Origin: Timonella senegalensis JC301
Lineage (GTDB): Bacteria; Actinomycetota; Actinomycetes; Actinomycetales; Cellulomonadaceae
Assembly (NCBI RefSeq): GCF_000312125.1
Contig: NZ_HE978641.1
Coordinates: 981,913 to 1,021,986 of the forward strand
Length of the DNA stretch: 40,074 nucleotides
Reading direction: 5' to 3'
Below the pieces are notes generated by a model. That model had not been told where the DNA came from. It saw nothing but the letters and a program-made list of their open reading frames with translations, and ran no database searches. The translations under genes were made by a program, and so were the position numbers. The first letter of the stretch is position 1. Each line of letters begins with the position of its first letter. Positions 32,390 through 40,074 of this stretch are shown one piece after another.

Positions 32390-32416
32390 AAAGTTGAGTG
32401 GAATAGACTCAACTTT
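32390..32416. promoter_or_regulatory. HAIR element (HspR operator) for clpB
   Basis: Perfect 10-bp arms AAAGTTGAGT and ACTCAACTTT with a 7-base spacer, containing TTGAGT-N7-ACTCAA, the HspR-bound HAIR consensus without its outer C/G. It is about 65 bp upstream of the clpB ATG and could also affect the divergent lipoprotein gene. Confidence 0.85.
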
Positions 32417-32480
32417 GTACACGTTGTGCAAGACAGCGGCTGAATACAGCCAGTCCAGATCCACGACGATAGGAGAAACC

Positions 32481-35087
32481 ATGGATCAAAAGTTCACTTC
32501 TATGTCGCAGCAGGCACTCAGCGATGCAATCCAGAGTGCCACCGCGGCACAGAACCCGCAGGTGGAGGCGCTGCACCTACTTGACGCGCTCATCTCGCAC
32601 ACGGATGGGTTTGCAGTCGAGCTGCTGAAGTCTACTGGAGTCAACATTCAGGCTCTTGGTGGCGACGTGCGGCGCGCGCTGACTGCGCTGCCCACCGTCT
32701 CCGGGACTTCCACATCCGATCCGTCCGCGGCTCAGTCGCTCGGCCTCGCCCTGCAAAAGGCTCGGCAGGAAGCACAGGACAGCGGGGACGCCTACACCTC
32801 GACCGAGCACCTCCTGCTCGGCCTTTCGCACTCGCCCTCCTCGGCGCAGGACATCCTGACCAAGAACGGGGCAACCTACCAGGTATTGAAGGACAAACTG
32901 CCAGACATTCGCGCGGGCAAAGACCCCAACTCCCAAAACCCCGAGGGCAGCTACAAGGCACTCGAGAAGTACGGCGTGGACCTCACCGAGGCCGCACGCT
33001 CATCCAAACTCGACCCGGTCATCGGACGCGACACGGAGATTCGCCGAGTCATTCAGGTGCTCTCTCGGCGTACCAAGAACAATCCTGTTCTGATTGGTGA
33101 ACCGGGCGTGGGCAAGACCGCCGTGGTCGAAGGCCTCGCCCAGCGCATCGTGAAGGACGACGTTCCCGAGTCTCTGCGGAATAAGAAGTTGGTCTCTCTT
33201 GACCTCACCGCCATGTTGGCGGGAGCCAAGTACCGCGGTGACTTTGAGGAGCGCCTGAAGTCCGTTCTTGATGAAATCAAGAACTCGAATGGCGAGATTG
33301 TCACATTTATCGACGAGATCCACACGGTCGTCGGCGCGGGCGGCGGCTCCGAGGGTGCCATGGATGCCGGCAACATGCTCAAGCCAATGCTTGCGCGTGG
33401 CGAACTCCGCCTCATCGGAGCGACCACGCTGGACGAGTACCGGGAAAACATCGAAAAGGACCCGGCTCTCGAGCGGCGCTTCCAGCAGGTGTTCGTGGGC
33501 GAGCCCTCCGTGGAAGACACGGTGGCGATCCTGCGCGGGCTCAAACCGCGGTACGAGGCGCACCACGGCGTGGAAATCTCCGACGGCGCACTCATCGCGG
33601 CGGCAACCCTATCGAACCGCTACATCACGGGCCGAAGGATGCCGGACAAGGCGATTGACCTTGTGGACGAGGCTGCAAGCCGGCTCCGCATGGAGATGGA
33701 TTCCTCTCCGGTGGAGATCGATATGCTCGTGCGCTCGATCGATCGCCTCAAGATGGAGGAGATCGCTCTCGAATCGTCCGACGCTACGAGTGCGCCGACC
33801 CGGCTTGAGGAAGTGCGCACAGCGCTCGCGGACGCAAACGAGAAGCTCGCGGCGCTCAACGCGCGGTGGGAGCGGGAACGTGGTGGCCTCAACAAAGCCG
33901 GCGAGCTACGCAAGCGGCTTGACGAGCTGAACTCCAAGGCGGAGCGCGCCCAACTTGACGGTGACCTCGCCACGGCGTCCAAGATCCTGTACGGCGAGAT
34001 TCCGGCAATCCAGCAGGAGCTGGAAGAGGCCGTGCACGCCGAGCAGGAGGTCGTCAGCGAGGAACCCACGCAGAAGCTGGTAGGGGACAAGGTCGACGCG
34101 AACGAGATCGCCGAGGTCGTGTCCGCGTGGACTGGCGTCCCCGTGGGAAGGCTCCTGCAGGGCGAGTCCGAGAAGCTCCTCGAGATGGAGGAGTACATCG
34201 GAAAGCGTCTGATTGGGCAGTCCGTGGCCGTGACCGCGGTCTCCGATGCTGTGCGTAGATCGCGCGCTGGCGTCAGTGACCCCAACCGGCCCACCGGTTC
34301 GTTCCTGTTCCTGGGTCCAACGGGCGTGGGTAAGACCGAACTCGCTAAGGCGCTCGCGGAGTTCCTGTTTGACGACGAACGTGCGATGGTTCGCATCGAC
34401 ATGTCCGAGTACTCGGAGAAACACTCCGTGTCCAGGCTTGTTGGCGCGCCTCCCGGGTACGTGGGCTACGACGAGGGTGGACAACTCACTGAAGCGGTCC
34501 GCCGCAGGCCATACTCGGTAGTTCTGCTCGACGAGGTGGAGAAGGCCCACCCGGAGGTCTTCGACATCCTGCTCCAGGTCCTCGATGATGGTCGCCTTAC
34601 CGATGGCCAGGGGCGCACGGTTGACTTCCGCAACACCATTCTGGTGCTGACCTCGAACCTGGGGTCCCAGTTCCTTGTGGACCCTATGCTCGCGGACGAG
34701 GCCAAGAACGAGTCGGTCATGGCGGCAGTGCGCACGCACTTCAAGCCCGAGTTCCTCAACCGACTCGATGACGTTGTGATGTTCGAGCCGCTGACGCTCG
34801 AGCAGCTCGCACGGATCGTGGACCTTCAGGTTGAGGAGATCGCTGCACGTGTGGCTGACCGCAACATGCAGGTCACCGTCAGCCAGGCGGCCCGCGAGTA
34901 CCTCGCAGAGATTGGGTTTGACCCGATCTACGGTGCTCGGCCGCTGCGCAGGCTCGTCCAGCGTGAGATTGGTGATCAACTGGCTCGCCTCATCCTCGCT
35001 GGTGAGGCTCACGACGGGTCGACCATCACGGTCGACACGCCGCCCGCGGATGATCCCAACGGAAGGTTGCGCGTAACCGCTTCCTAG
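32481..35087 (+). CDS. clpB: ATP-dependent disaggregase ClpB
   Basis: Hsp100 chaperone of 868 aa that with DnaK rescues aggregated proteins. The ATG at 32481 is preferred to the longer frame because AGGAG lies five bases upstream and the N-domain then begins correctly. Order: N-domain (about 1-145), AAA1 with GEPGVGKTA (about 207) and Walker B TFIDEIH, the coiled middle domain (about 395-525) that marks ClpB rather than ClpC, and AAA2 with GPTGVGKTE (about 612) and [12 protein letters not shown]. No ClpP loop is seen. Regulated by the HAIR element upstream. Followed by a strong terminator. Confidence 0.98.
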   Translation: MDQKFTSMSQQALSDAIQSATAAQNPQVEALHLLDALISHTDGFAVELLKSTGVNIQALGGDVRRALTALPTVSGTSTSDPSAAQSLGLALQKARQEAQDSGDAYTSTEHLLLGLSHSPSSAQDILTKNGATYQVLKDKLPDIRAGKDPNSQNPEGSYKALEKYGVDLTEAARSSKLDPVIGRDTEIRRVIQVLSRRTKNNPVLIGEPGVGKTAVVEGLAQRIVKDDVPESLRNKKLVSLDLTAMLAGAKYRGDFEERLKSVLDEIKNSNGEIVTFIDEIHTVVGAGGGSEGAMDAGNMLKPMLARGELRLIGATTLDEYRENIEKDPALERRFQQVFVGEPSVEDTVAILRGLKPRYEAHHGVEISDGALIAAATLSNRYITGRRMPDKAIDLVDEAASRLRMEMDSSPVEIDMLVRSIDRLKMEEIALESSDATSAPTRLEEVRTALADANEKLAALNARWERERGGLNKAGELRKRLDELNSKAERAQLDGDLATASKILYGEIPAIQQELEEAVHAEQEVVSEEPTQKLVGDKVDANEIAEVVSAWTGVPVGRLLQGESEKLLEMEEYIGKRLIGQSVAVTAVSDAVRRSRAGVSDPNRPTGSFLFLGPTGVGKTELAKALAEFLFDDERAMVRIDMSEYSEKHSVSRLVGAPPGYVGYDEGGQLTEAVRRRPYSVVLLDEVEKAHPEVFDILLQVLDDGRLTDGQGRTVDFRNTILVLTSNLGSQFLVDPMLADEAKNESVMAAVRTHFKPEFLNRLDDVVMFEPLTLEQLARIVDLQVEEIAARVADRNMQVTVSQAAREYLAEIGFDPIYGARPLRRLVQREIGDQLARLILAGEAHDGSTITVDTPPADDPNGRLRVTAS

Positions 35088-35134
35088 TGGTCTGACACGT
35101 CAGAGAGATAGCGCCCCTTATCTGGGGCAACAAT

Positions 35135-35181
35135 ATGGTTCGGCCCCTCCTCTTAGTGTTTTCGGGGAGGGGCCGAACCAT
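35135..35181 (+). terminator. clpB terminator
   Basis: ATGGTTCGGCCCCTCC pairs perfectly with GGAGGGGCCGAACCAT around a 15-base loop. Two smaller hairpins precede it (TCTGAC/GTCAGA at 35094 and GCCCC/GGGGC at 35113). Confidence 0.8.
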
Positions 35182-35243
35182 CTTAAGATCCGACGAAAAC
35201 CTTTCGAGTTGTTAGCATTGACTACAACCAGAAGGGGCACATA

Positions 35244-35864
35244 GTGAGTGAGTCAGGTGCGCGCGCGCCCAAAAGGCGCTACGCACGAGGAGTCGCATCG
35301 CGCGATGAGATTATCGTGGCAGCGACCTCGCTGTTCAGCGAGGTCGGCTTCTACGAAACGTCGCTGCGCGCAATTGCCGAGAAAGTGGGGATGACCCACC
35401 CTGGGCTCTTGCACCACTTTGCCAACAAGGACGACCTGCTCATGGCGGTGCTCGATTACCGCGACCGCGCAGACCAGAAATGGCTGGAGGAAAACTTCAC
35501 ACTCACGGAGTTTGTGTCCGGCGAGGCGATCGCGCGGCTGCTCGAGCGCAACATGTCGCTCCCCGGCGCCATTGGTTTGTTCACCAAACTGTCTGCTGAG
35601 GCAACAAACCCGGAGCACCCGGCCCACGCCTACTTTGTGCAGCGATACGAGTGGGTCTGCGGAATCTACGCAGACGGAGTCCGTCAGGCGCAAGTGGCAG
35701 GCCTGTTCAAGAAGTCCGTCGATCCATCGGACACCGCCTGCGCATTTGTGGCGCTACTCGACGGCATGCAGTTGCAGTGGCTCCTAGGGGGCAGGGAAGC
35801 GCATGAGACCCTCCCAAGAATGGCCAGAATCGTCGATAAGTTCATTGAGCCGCTGCGCGCGTAG
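35244..35864 (+). CDS. TetR-family transcriptional regulator
   Basis: TetR-type regulator of 206 aa. The DNA-binding domain is at about residues 18-65 (RDEIIVAATSLFSEVGFYET, then VGMTHPGLLHHFANKDDLL). The remainder is a helical ligand domain without a recognisable signature. GTG start at 35244 with GAAGGGG seven bases upstream. It stands alone between clpB and the NlpC/P60 gene, each separated by a strong hairpin, so its targets are probably elsewhere. Near its 3' end GCCAGAATCGTCGATAAG resembles the dispersed motif. Confidence 0.9.
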   Translation: MSESGARAPKRRYARGVASRDEIIVAATSLFSEVGFYETSLRAIAEKVGMTHPGLLHHFANKDDLLMAVLDYRDRADQKWLEENFTLTEFVSGEAIARLLERNMSLPGAIGLFTKLSAEATNPEHPAHAYFVQRYEWVCGIYADGVRQAQVAGLFKKSVDPSDTACAFVALLDGMQLQWLLGGREAHETLPRMARIVDKFIEPLRA

Positions 35865-35893
35865 CACGAGCGCACCAACCGGTCCACATACAC

Positions 35894-35937
35894 AAAGCGC
35901 GTGGCCCCTCAACAGACGTTGAGGGGCCACGCGCTTT
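35894..35937. terminator. Bidirectional intrinsic terminator
   Basis: Perfect 20-bp stem: left arm 35894-35913, right arm 35918-35937, 4-base loop AGAC. The arms begin AAAGCGCG and end CGCGCTTT, with TTTT on the right and A-rich sequence on the left, so it terminates both the TetR gene and the convergent NlpC/P60 gene. Confidence 0.9.
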
Positions 35938-35966
35938 TCACAGCCGGGGTATCGAGCGAGCTCGAA

Positions 35967-36962
35967 TCAGAGGCGAATGAAGGTTGGGTTTGCCTGCCAG
36001 ATGTGGCGAACCTGAATAGTCTTGCCTGGGCGTGGGGCGTCGATCATCTTGCCGTTGCCCAAGTAGATAGCCACGTGACCTGGGCTCCAGATGAGGTCCC
36101 CAGCCTTGGCCTTGGAACGTGAAACCTTGGTTCCAACGTTGCGCTGTGCGGAAGACGAGCGTGGGAGCTTAGCAACTCCAGCCTTCTTGTACACGTACGA
36201 GGTGAAGCCAGAGCAGTCGAAGCCCTTAGGAGTGGTGCCACCCCAACGGTAAGGGGTCCCAACGTGCTTCTTAGCTTCCTTAACAATGCGCTGCGACTCG
36301 GAGAGCTTCTTGACCGTCACGTAGACAGGCTTGGAAGTGGTCTTCTTGGCAACCTTAGCGCTAGCGCCGTTGGGGTAATAGATCGCGGTGATCTTGTGCT
36401 TCTTGGTGGAGAGCTTCTTGGACAGTGTGTAGGAAGCCTTGCCGCTCTTCAGGGTTACGGTCTTGAGGTGCTTGCTACCGCTGTGGAAGTGGACCTTGCC
36501 AGCAGCTGCCTTCCCGTTGACCTTAACGGTCGCGGTCATCTTGGCAGTGCTCGAACCGGTGGTCCAGGACTTCTTGGAGGTCTTGAGGCTCATGGAAGCG
36601 TAGACCTTCTTGACTGGCGCTGGGGCCACGGGGGCGGCCTCAGCGGCAGGAGGAGGCGTGGTGGATCCGGTGGAGCCTTCTGCAGGGGAGCTGGGGTCAA
36701 CCGTTGGGTCGGTGGTGACCTCGGTGGTTGGCGTCTCCGTTGGAACTGGGGTTGAAATGCTCTCGGTGTTGGTGCTTGCCTGGGCCGCTGCAGGGAATGC
36801 TACGAGACCGGCTGCTGCCACGCTGGTTGCGATGGCGATCGCACCGAACTTGCGGGAAATGGAGTTCTTGAATGTGCGCTTTGCTCCGCCGGAAGTGCTT
36901 TCAAAAGCTACGTTCTCAGTATTTTGGGCGTCGTCAGGCGCGACAATGCTGATGCTTGTCAA
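35967..36962 (-). CDS. Secreted NlpC/P60 peptidoglycan hydrolase
   Basis: Exported cell-wall hydrolase of 331 aa. The start appears to be TTG at 36960-36962, the only plausible codon, with GAGG about nine bases upstream. A long positively charged N-region precedes a hydrophobic signal peptide at about residues 38-60 ending AAAQA. A Pro/Thr-rich linker (about 62-115) is followed by a Lys-rich Ig-like domain (about 120-220). The NlpC/P60 domain runs from about 228 to 331, with the catalytic Cys in FDCSGFTSYVY and His in GHVAIY. It probably cleaves peptide stems for growth or separation. It is controlled by the c-di-AMP riboswitch just upstream. Confidence 0.93.
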   Translation of the reverse strand: MTSISIVAPDDAQNTENVAFESTSGGAKRTFKNSISRKFGAIAIATSVAAAGLVAFPAAAQASTNTESISTPVPTETPTTEVTTDPTVDPSSPAEGSTGSTTPPPAAEAAPVAPAPVKKVYASMSLKTSKKSWTTGSSTAKMTATVKVNGKAAAGKVHFHSGSKHLKTVTLKSGKASYTLSKKLSTKKHKITAIYYPNGASAKVAKKTTSKPVYVTVKKLSESQRIVKEAKKHVGTPYRWGGTTPKGFDCSGFTSYVYKKAGVAKLPRSSSAQRNVGTKVSRSKAKAGDLIWSPGHVAIYLGNGKMIDAPRPGKTIQVRHIWQANPTFIRL

Positions 36963-36976
36963 TGTGATACCTCAGT

Positions 36977-37161
36977 ACGCCTGCGAAGTAAGCTGTCGGA
37001 TTCGGAGCGAGGTATGCCCCGGCCTGATGCACCTTGGCCACACGTGGTGCGACTGCGATGCCTCTGGCTTCACCCCAAGGCCGTACAAGACGGCCGGAAA
37101 AGTGGTTCCCCCACCGCTACCGGTTAAGTCCAGGACCCAAAGTGCCGGTAGCGCTCGGCGT
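36977..37161 (-). ncRNA. ydaO-type c-di-AMP riboswitch
   Basis: Minus-strand leader of the NlpC/P60 gene. The pairing P1 is ACGCC with GGCGT at the two ends. Conserved blocks of the ydaO/yuaA class are present in order: GGTAGCGGTGGGGGAACC, TTGGGGTGAAGCC and then CTCGCTCCGAATCCGACAGC followed by CGCAGGCGTA. This class binds c-di-AMP, normally reducing expression of cell-wall hydrolase and osmolyte genes. It ends 14 bases before the TTG start, so the ribosome site directly follows P1. Confidence 0.88.
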
Positions 37162-37380
37162 TCACCTTGGCATCTCAACGCTTACATGAATTAAGGAAAG
37201 TTGAGACGTATCCAAGGTAAACGGTTTCACTCGTTGTGTCACGACTTGATAACGGACGCCGAACTTGACGATACATGTAACTGCTTGTCAGAGCGGTATG
37301 GGGAGTTCTAACTGTGTCTCGTTTCACCCGGCGTGGCGCCCGGCCGTTAGGTCAAAGGTGGTGTATCTGGGTGCGTACGC
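37162..37380. other. Intergenic region holding the NlpC/P60 promoter
   Basis: No gene is seen. A CTCAACG and AAGTTGAG inverted pair (37174-37205) sits at the expected transcript start of the riboswitch leader. A firm -10/-35 could not be assigned. Confidence 0.4.
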
Positions 37381-37420
37381 GACAGTGCCCGGAGCCGCCA
37401 AAGCGACCCCGGGCACTGTC
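37381..37420 (-). terminator. Terminator of xthA
   Basis: GACAGTGCCCGG and CCGGGCACTGTC pair perfectly (12 bp) around a 16-base loop, 25 bases beyond the xthA stop. There is no U-tract on the minus strand. Confidence 0.65.
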
Positions 37421-37444
37421 CAAAACCGTGAGAGAACCTCGGGC

Positions 37445-38233
37445 TCAGGCGATGTCGAGGATCACCGGGACGTGGTCGGAGGCGCCTTTGCCCTTGCGCT
37501 CGTTCCTGTCGATCGCCACGGCGCTGACGGCCTCCGTCAGTGCGGGGGAGCAGTAGGCGAAGTCGATGCGCATGCCCTCGTTCTTAGGGAAGCGCAACTG
37601 CTGGTAGTCCCAGTACGTGTACTTGCCTTCCTCGGGGAGGAACTTGCGGGAGACCTCGGTGAACTGCGCGTCCTCAAACGCGGCAAACGCCGCGCGCTCT
37701 GGCGGGGTCACGTGGGTCTTTCCCTCAAAGAACTCGCGGTCCCACACGTCGGTGTCCAGCGGTGCGACGTTCCAGTCGCCCACGAGCGCAATCTTGGCGC
37801 TCGGGTCGGCGGCAACCCATGCTGCGGCGTTGTTCTTGAGCGTGCCCAGCCAGTCCAGTTTGTAGGCGTAGTGGGGGTGGTCGATCTCGCGGCCGTTTGG
37901 GATGTACAGCGACCATACGCGTACGCCACCGCAGGTCGCACCGATTGCACGTGCCTCAGTGACAGGCTCCTCGCCATACTGCGGCTGATCGGGGAAGCCG
38001 ATCTCGATGTTCTCAAGTCCCACACGGGAAATGATGGCGACGCCGTTCCACTGGCTCAGACCGAAGTGCGCGACCTCGTAGCCGGCCTCCTGGAATGCTT
38101 CAAAGGGGAACTGGGTGTCCTTGCATTTGGTCTCCTGCAAGGCCAGGACGTCGATGTTCTCGCGTTCTAGGAAGGCGAGAGCGCGGTCGAGTCGGGCACG
38201 GATTGAGTTGATGTTCCAGGTGGCTAGGCGCAT
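37445..38233 (-). CDS. xthA: Exodeoxyribonuclease III / AP endonuclease
   Basis: DNA-repair nuclease of 262 aa in the ExoIII family, cutting at abasic sites and removing 3' blocks. Catalytic motifs: WNINS (N7), LQETK (E at about 34), GDWNVAP (Asp/Asn) and the final SDHVPV (Asp-His). Length matches the family. ATG at 38231-38233; TAGGCT on the minus strand (38240-38245) lies exactly six bases before it, so the mRNA is probably leaderless. Divergent from an SDR gene. Confidence 0.96.
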   Translation of the reverse strand: MRLATWNINSIRARLDRALAFLERENIDVLALQETKCKDTQFPFEAFQEAGYEVAHFGLSQWNGVAIISRVGLENIEIGFPDQPQYGEEPVTEARAIGATCGGVRVWSLYIPNGREIDHPHYAYKLDWLGTLKNNAAAWVAADPSAKIALVGDWNVAPLDTDVWDREFFEGKTHVTPPERAAFAAFEDAQFTEVSRKFLPEEGKYTYWDYQQLRFPKNEGMRIDFAYCSPALTEAVSAVAIDRNERKGKGASDHVPVILDIA

Positions 38234-38239
38234 GGTTCA

Positions 38240-38245
38240 AGCCTA
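38240..38245 (-). promoter_or_regulatory. Leaderless -10 element of xthA
   Basis: TAGGCT on the minus strand with six bases to the ATG, identical in sequence and spacing to the -10 of the merR gene. Confidence 0.5.
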
Positions 38246-38296
38246 CCTAACAAGGGTGTCGAAGGCGGTTCTCGCGCCACCGGCGGTTAGCCGTCC

Positions 38297-38302
38297 TAGG
38301 GT
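38297..38302 (+). promoter_or_regulatory. Leaderless -10 element of the SDR gene
   Basis: TAGGGT followed by six bases and the ATG at 38309. GGTGGAG overlaps it and could alternatively be a ribosome site. Confidence 0.4.
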
Positions 38303-38308
38303 GGAGCC

Positions 38309-39058
38309 ATGGGAACTGCATTGATCACGGGAGCGTCGTCGGGTCTGGGAAGGGAGTTTGCACGCCAGATTGCGTGGCGCGGCCACGATGTCGTGCTTGT
38401 TGCGCGGGATCGCGAGCGCCTGGAGGCGCTCGCGGATGAGTTGGAGTTGACGTATCGCGTGCGGGCTGAGGTACTGCCCGCTGATCTTTCGCTTTCCGAC
38501 GATCTTGCTCGCGTATGTGAGCGGCTCACGTCCGTGGATGACCCTGTTGGACTGCTCGTCAACAACGCGGGATACACGGTGCACGGGCGTTTCCTGCGCA
38601 CGGAGATTCGGGATCAGCGCAGTCTCGAGGCAGTCATGGTCGGAGCTGTCATGGAACTGTCACATGCCGGAGCGCGGGCGATGCTCGTGCGAGGAAGGGG
38701 CGCAATCCTCAACGTCTCGTCTGTGGCGTCATTGACTACCGCAGGGACATACTCTGCGCACAAGGCGTGGGTGCGGACGTTTACGGAAGGTCTCGCGGCT
38801 GAGTTGGACGGTAAGGGAGTTACCGCGACCGCGCTATGTCCGGGGTTTGTGCACACCGAGTTCCACAAACGGGCAAACATTGATGAAACACGCATTCCGG
38901 AGATAGCGTGGCTGGATGTGCGGTACGTGGTGCGTGCTGCGCTTGAAGACGTCAACAAGGGGCGTGTCATATCCACGCCTTCATTCCGCTACAAAGTTGT
39001 GAGTGCAGTGCTGCGCATCTTGCCCCGGCGTGTGATTCGTGGGATCCAGCACCGCTAG
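38309..39058 (+). CDS. Short-chain dehydrogenase/reductase (SDR)
   Basis: SDR of 249 aa with cofactor motif TGASSGLG (residues 7-14), NNAGYT and catalytic YSAHK with an upstream Ser-Ser-Val. The Arg-rich VARDRERLEALADEL region after the second strand suggests NADP preference, typical of the YqjQ/DltE-like group. The hydrophobic C-terminus ends in PRRVIRGIQHR. It is divergent from xthA, 75 bp away. The substrate is unknown. Confidence 0.9.
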   Translation: MGTALITGASSGLGREFARQIAWRGHDVVLVARDRERLEALADELELTYRVRAEVLPADLSLSDDLARVCERLTSVDDPVGLLVNNAGYTVHGRFLRTEIRDQRSLEAVMVGAVMELSHAGARAMLVRGRGAILNVSSVASLTTAGTYSAHKAWVRTFTEGLAAELDGKGVTATALCPGFVHTEFHKRANIDETRIPEIAWLDVRYVVRAALEDVNKGRVISTPSFRYKVVSAVLRILPRRVIRGIQHR

Positions 39059-39443
39059 GTGGCCGTTTCCGCGGGATCTTGCGGGGGCCGCGGCTCGTTC
39101 GAACTTCGACGCCGAGATGTTGGGACATTGGACCCTTCTGTTTTGTAGTCGGACGTGCCCTAGAGGGTCGGTGAAAATAAGGACGCAAAGCCCCCACCTG
39201 TCAGAAAAACCGGCGAAAATCGAAAGGACACAATTAGGTAACGATTGCGTTGCGTAATATGTGGGCCTGTCAGATAAATCTCAAAAACGTTGAAATCTAG
39301 AGGTTTTCAGGGCGCTAAACGTCGTCTCTTTGTTGGCCACGTAGGTTTGCCTAGATAAGGTAACCCTTATAACGTGCTCTGTGGACGCGAGGCTACGAGA
39401 GCATCGCGCAGGAGCGCCACGAGCGCCACAATCTGGAGAACAG
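39059..39443 (+). other. Promoter region of the HtaA-like gene
   Basis: A 385-bp gap without a gene. TAATAT at 39255-39260 could be a -10. TAGGTTTGCCTAGATAAGG (39352-39370) shares AGG-T-TTGCCTA with the heme oxygenase iron box, and ATAAGG-TAA-CCCTTAT (39354-39371 region) is a further dyad; together they suggest DtxR/IdeR control. Confidence 0.5.
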
Positions 39444-40074
39444 ATGTTCACTTTCGAACGAGCCCGCCGTTCGTTAGCAGCACTCACAGCTGCTGCCGTG
39501 CTTGCAGCCTCAGCCATCGGTGCTGTCGCAGCGCCGGCTGCCGCCAGCGATGCGCCGACGACCACCGCAACCGTTACCTCTGCCAGCGACCAAGGCATCA
39601 AGGTCCAGGTCTCCGGCGCTAACTACACGGACCTCCCTTCCTCGTCCATTGGCATGAATGCTGGCGTCTATGCGGCATTCATGCCAGTCGACACCGACCC
39701 TGCAGCGCTCGATCAGAGCGCCGGAGGGGTCGCCTTTGTGCGCGACGCACAAATCGCCAACGGCGCGTTCAGCACGGAGCTTTCCGTTGCTGCATCCCAA
39801 CTGGCCAAGGGTGTTTCCACGTACAAGGTGGTTACCTGGCGGGCGCACGGCCTCTACAACGCCGCGACCGCGATCTCCCAGGTCACGGTGACTCTGTCCG
39901 CCGACCAACTCGAAAGCGTGTTCCCGAGCCCGAAGCCTGTTGAGCCGACCGAGCCAACGGAGCCAACGGAACCGACCGAGCCAACGGAGCCAACGGAACC
40001 GACCGAGCCAACGGAGCCAACGGAACCGACCGAGCCAACGGAGCCAACGGAACCGACCGAGCCAGCAAACCCGG
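39444..40074 (+). CDS. Secreted HtaA-like surface protein, 3' end outside window
   Basis: Open frame from ATG 39444 (GGAG seven bases upstream) to the window edge, at least 210 aa. Residues 1-35 are a signal peptide with Arg-rich n-region and AAA-S cleavage. Residues about 38-150 form a beta-rich domain with the pattern GVYAAF, then AFVRDAQIANGAFSTELSV, then YKVVTWRAHGL, seen in the Ig-like domains of HtaA heme-binding surface proteins. The frame then enters a proline-rich PTE repeat, a likely wall-spanning stalk. HtaA proteins capture heme at the surface in Corynebacteria, consistent with the iron-box-like sequence upstream and heme oxygenase in this window. The heme-binding domain itself is not visible, so the role is inferred. 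Confidence 0.72.
   Translation, partial: MFTFERARRSLAALTAAAVLAASAIGAVAAPAAASDAPTTTATVTSASDQGIKVQVSGANYTDLPSSSIGMNAGVYAAFMPVDTDPAALDQSAGGVAFVRDAQIANGAFSTELSVAASQLAKGVSTYKVVTWRAHGLYNAATAISQVTVTLSADQLESVFPSPKPVEPTEPTEPTEPTEPTEPTEPTEPTEPTEPTEPTEPTEPTEPANP
39942..40061 (+). repeat. Tandem repeat encoding (PTE)n
   Basis: About 13 Pro-Thr-Glu triplets, arranged as a 27-bp DNA unit with regular codon alternation (three PTE per unit). Perfect repeats suggest length variation between strains. Confidence 0.9.

Noticed and set aside
32313-32480. Upstream extension of clpB
   Set aside because: It would run through the HAIR element, and AGGAG five bases before 32481 marks the true start.
37265-38170. Long plus-strand open frame
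   Set aside because: It is antisense to xthA, whose protein has all catalytic motifs; the translation of the plus frame has no family features.
39883-40068. Minus-strand repetitive frame at the right edge
   Set aside because: Antisense of the PTE repeat in the HtaA-like gene; the repeat alone keeps the frame open.

Overview
This is 40 kb of a GC-rich (about 60% by eye) actinobacterial chromosome. Lineage evidence: a CopD-CtaG fusion protein, an LppM-type lipoprotein, a fused MrpA/B antiporter subunit, ClpB under a HAIR (HspR) element, a DtxR/IdeR-type iron box, a ydaO (c-di-AMP) riboswitch before an NlpC/P60 gene, many GTG starts and several apparently leaderless genes. The heme oxygenase plus HtaA-like surface protein fits a host-associated Actinomycetaceae- or Corynebacterium-like organism, but genus cannot be fixed from sequence alone. 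There is no prophage, transposase, CRISPR array or biosynthetic cluster; most of the window is housekeeping or envelope function.

Layout. 1-3760 (minus): moxR, DUF58, small membrane protein and VWA protein, a MoxR-type chaperone operon running off the left edge. 3919-6027: CopD-CtaG copper/cytochrome-oxidase assembly protein. 6103-10806: an APH(6)-like kinase, an NHLRC2-like thioredoxin/beta-propeller protein, a HAD phosphatase and a TipA-like MerR regulator. 10836-13760 (minus): heme oxygenase with an iron box, a TetR regulator and a VanZ-RDD membrane protein. 13761-14419: a gene-poor stretch with a cluster of DnaA boxes and strong RNA-type hairpins. 14420-19457: DUF4395 protein, then a tetR-mmpL pair whose transporter carries a very long coiled coil. 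19519-21065: a truncated hydrolase remnant, an SDR and tRNA-Gly(CCC). 21252-23009: dcd and an unrecognised protein. 23202-30131: complete mrpA(B)CDEFG Na+/H+ antiporter operon. 30173-32301 (minus): lppM-like lipoprotein and alpha/beta hydrolase. 32481-35864: clpB and a TetR regulator. 35967-37161 (minus): NlpC/P60 hydrolase under a c-di-AMP riboswitch. 37445-39058: xthA and a divergent SDR. 39444-end: a secreted HtaA-like protein with a PTE repeat tail, cut by the window edge.

The most unusual signal is a dispersed 12-bp motif, ATCGTCGNAAAT, found seven times exactly (plus close variants). Copies lie in intergenic gaps, at the stop codons of two genes and inside hydrophilic linkers of two membrane proteins. 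Where it is coding it is always in the same reading frame, and it is nearly always in the sense orientation of the local transcript. Two copies bracket the truncated hydrolase remnant. The second signal is the DnaA-box cluster, which is not next to dnaA or dnaN.
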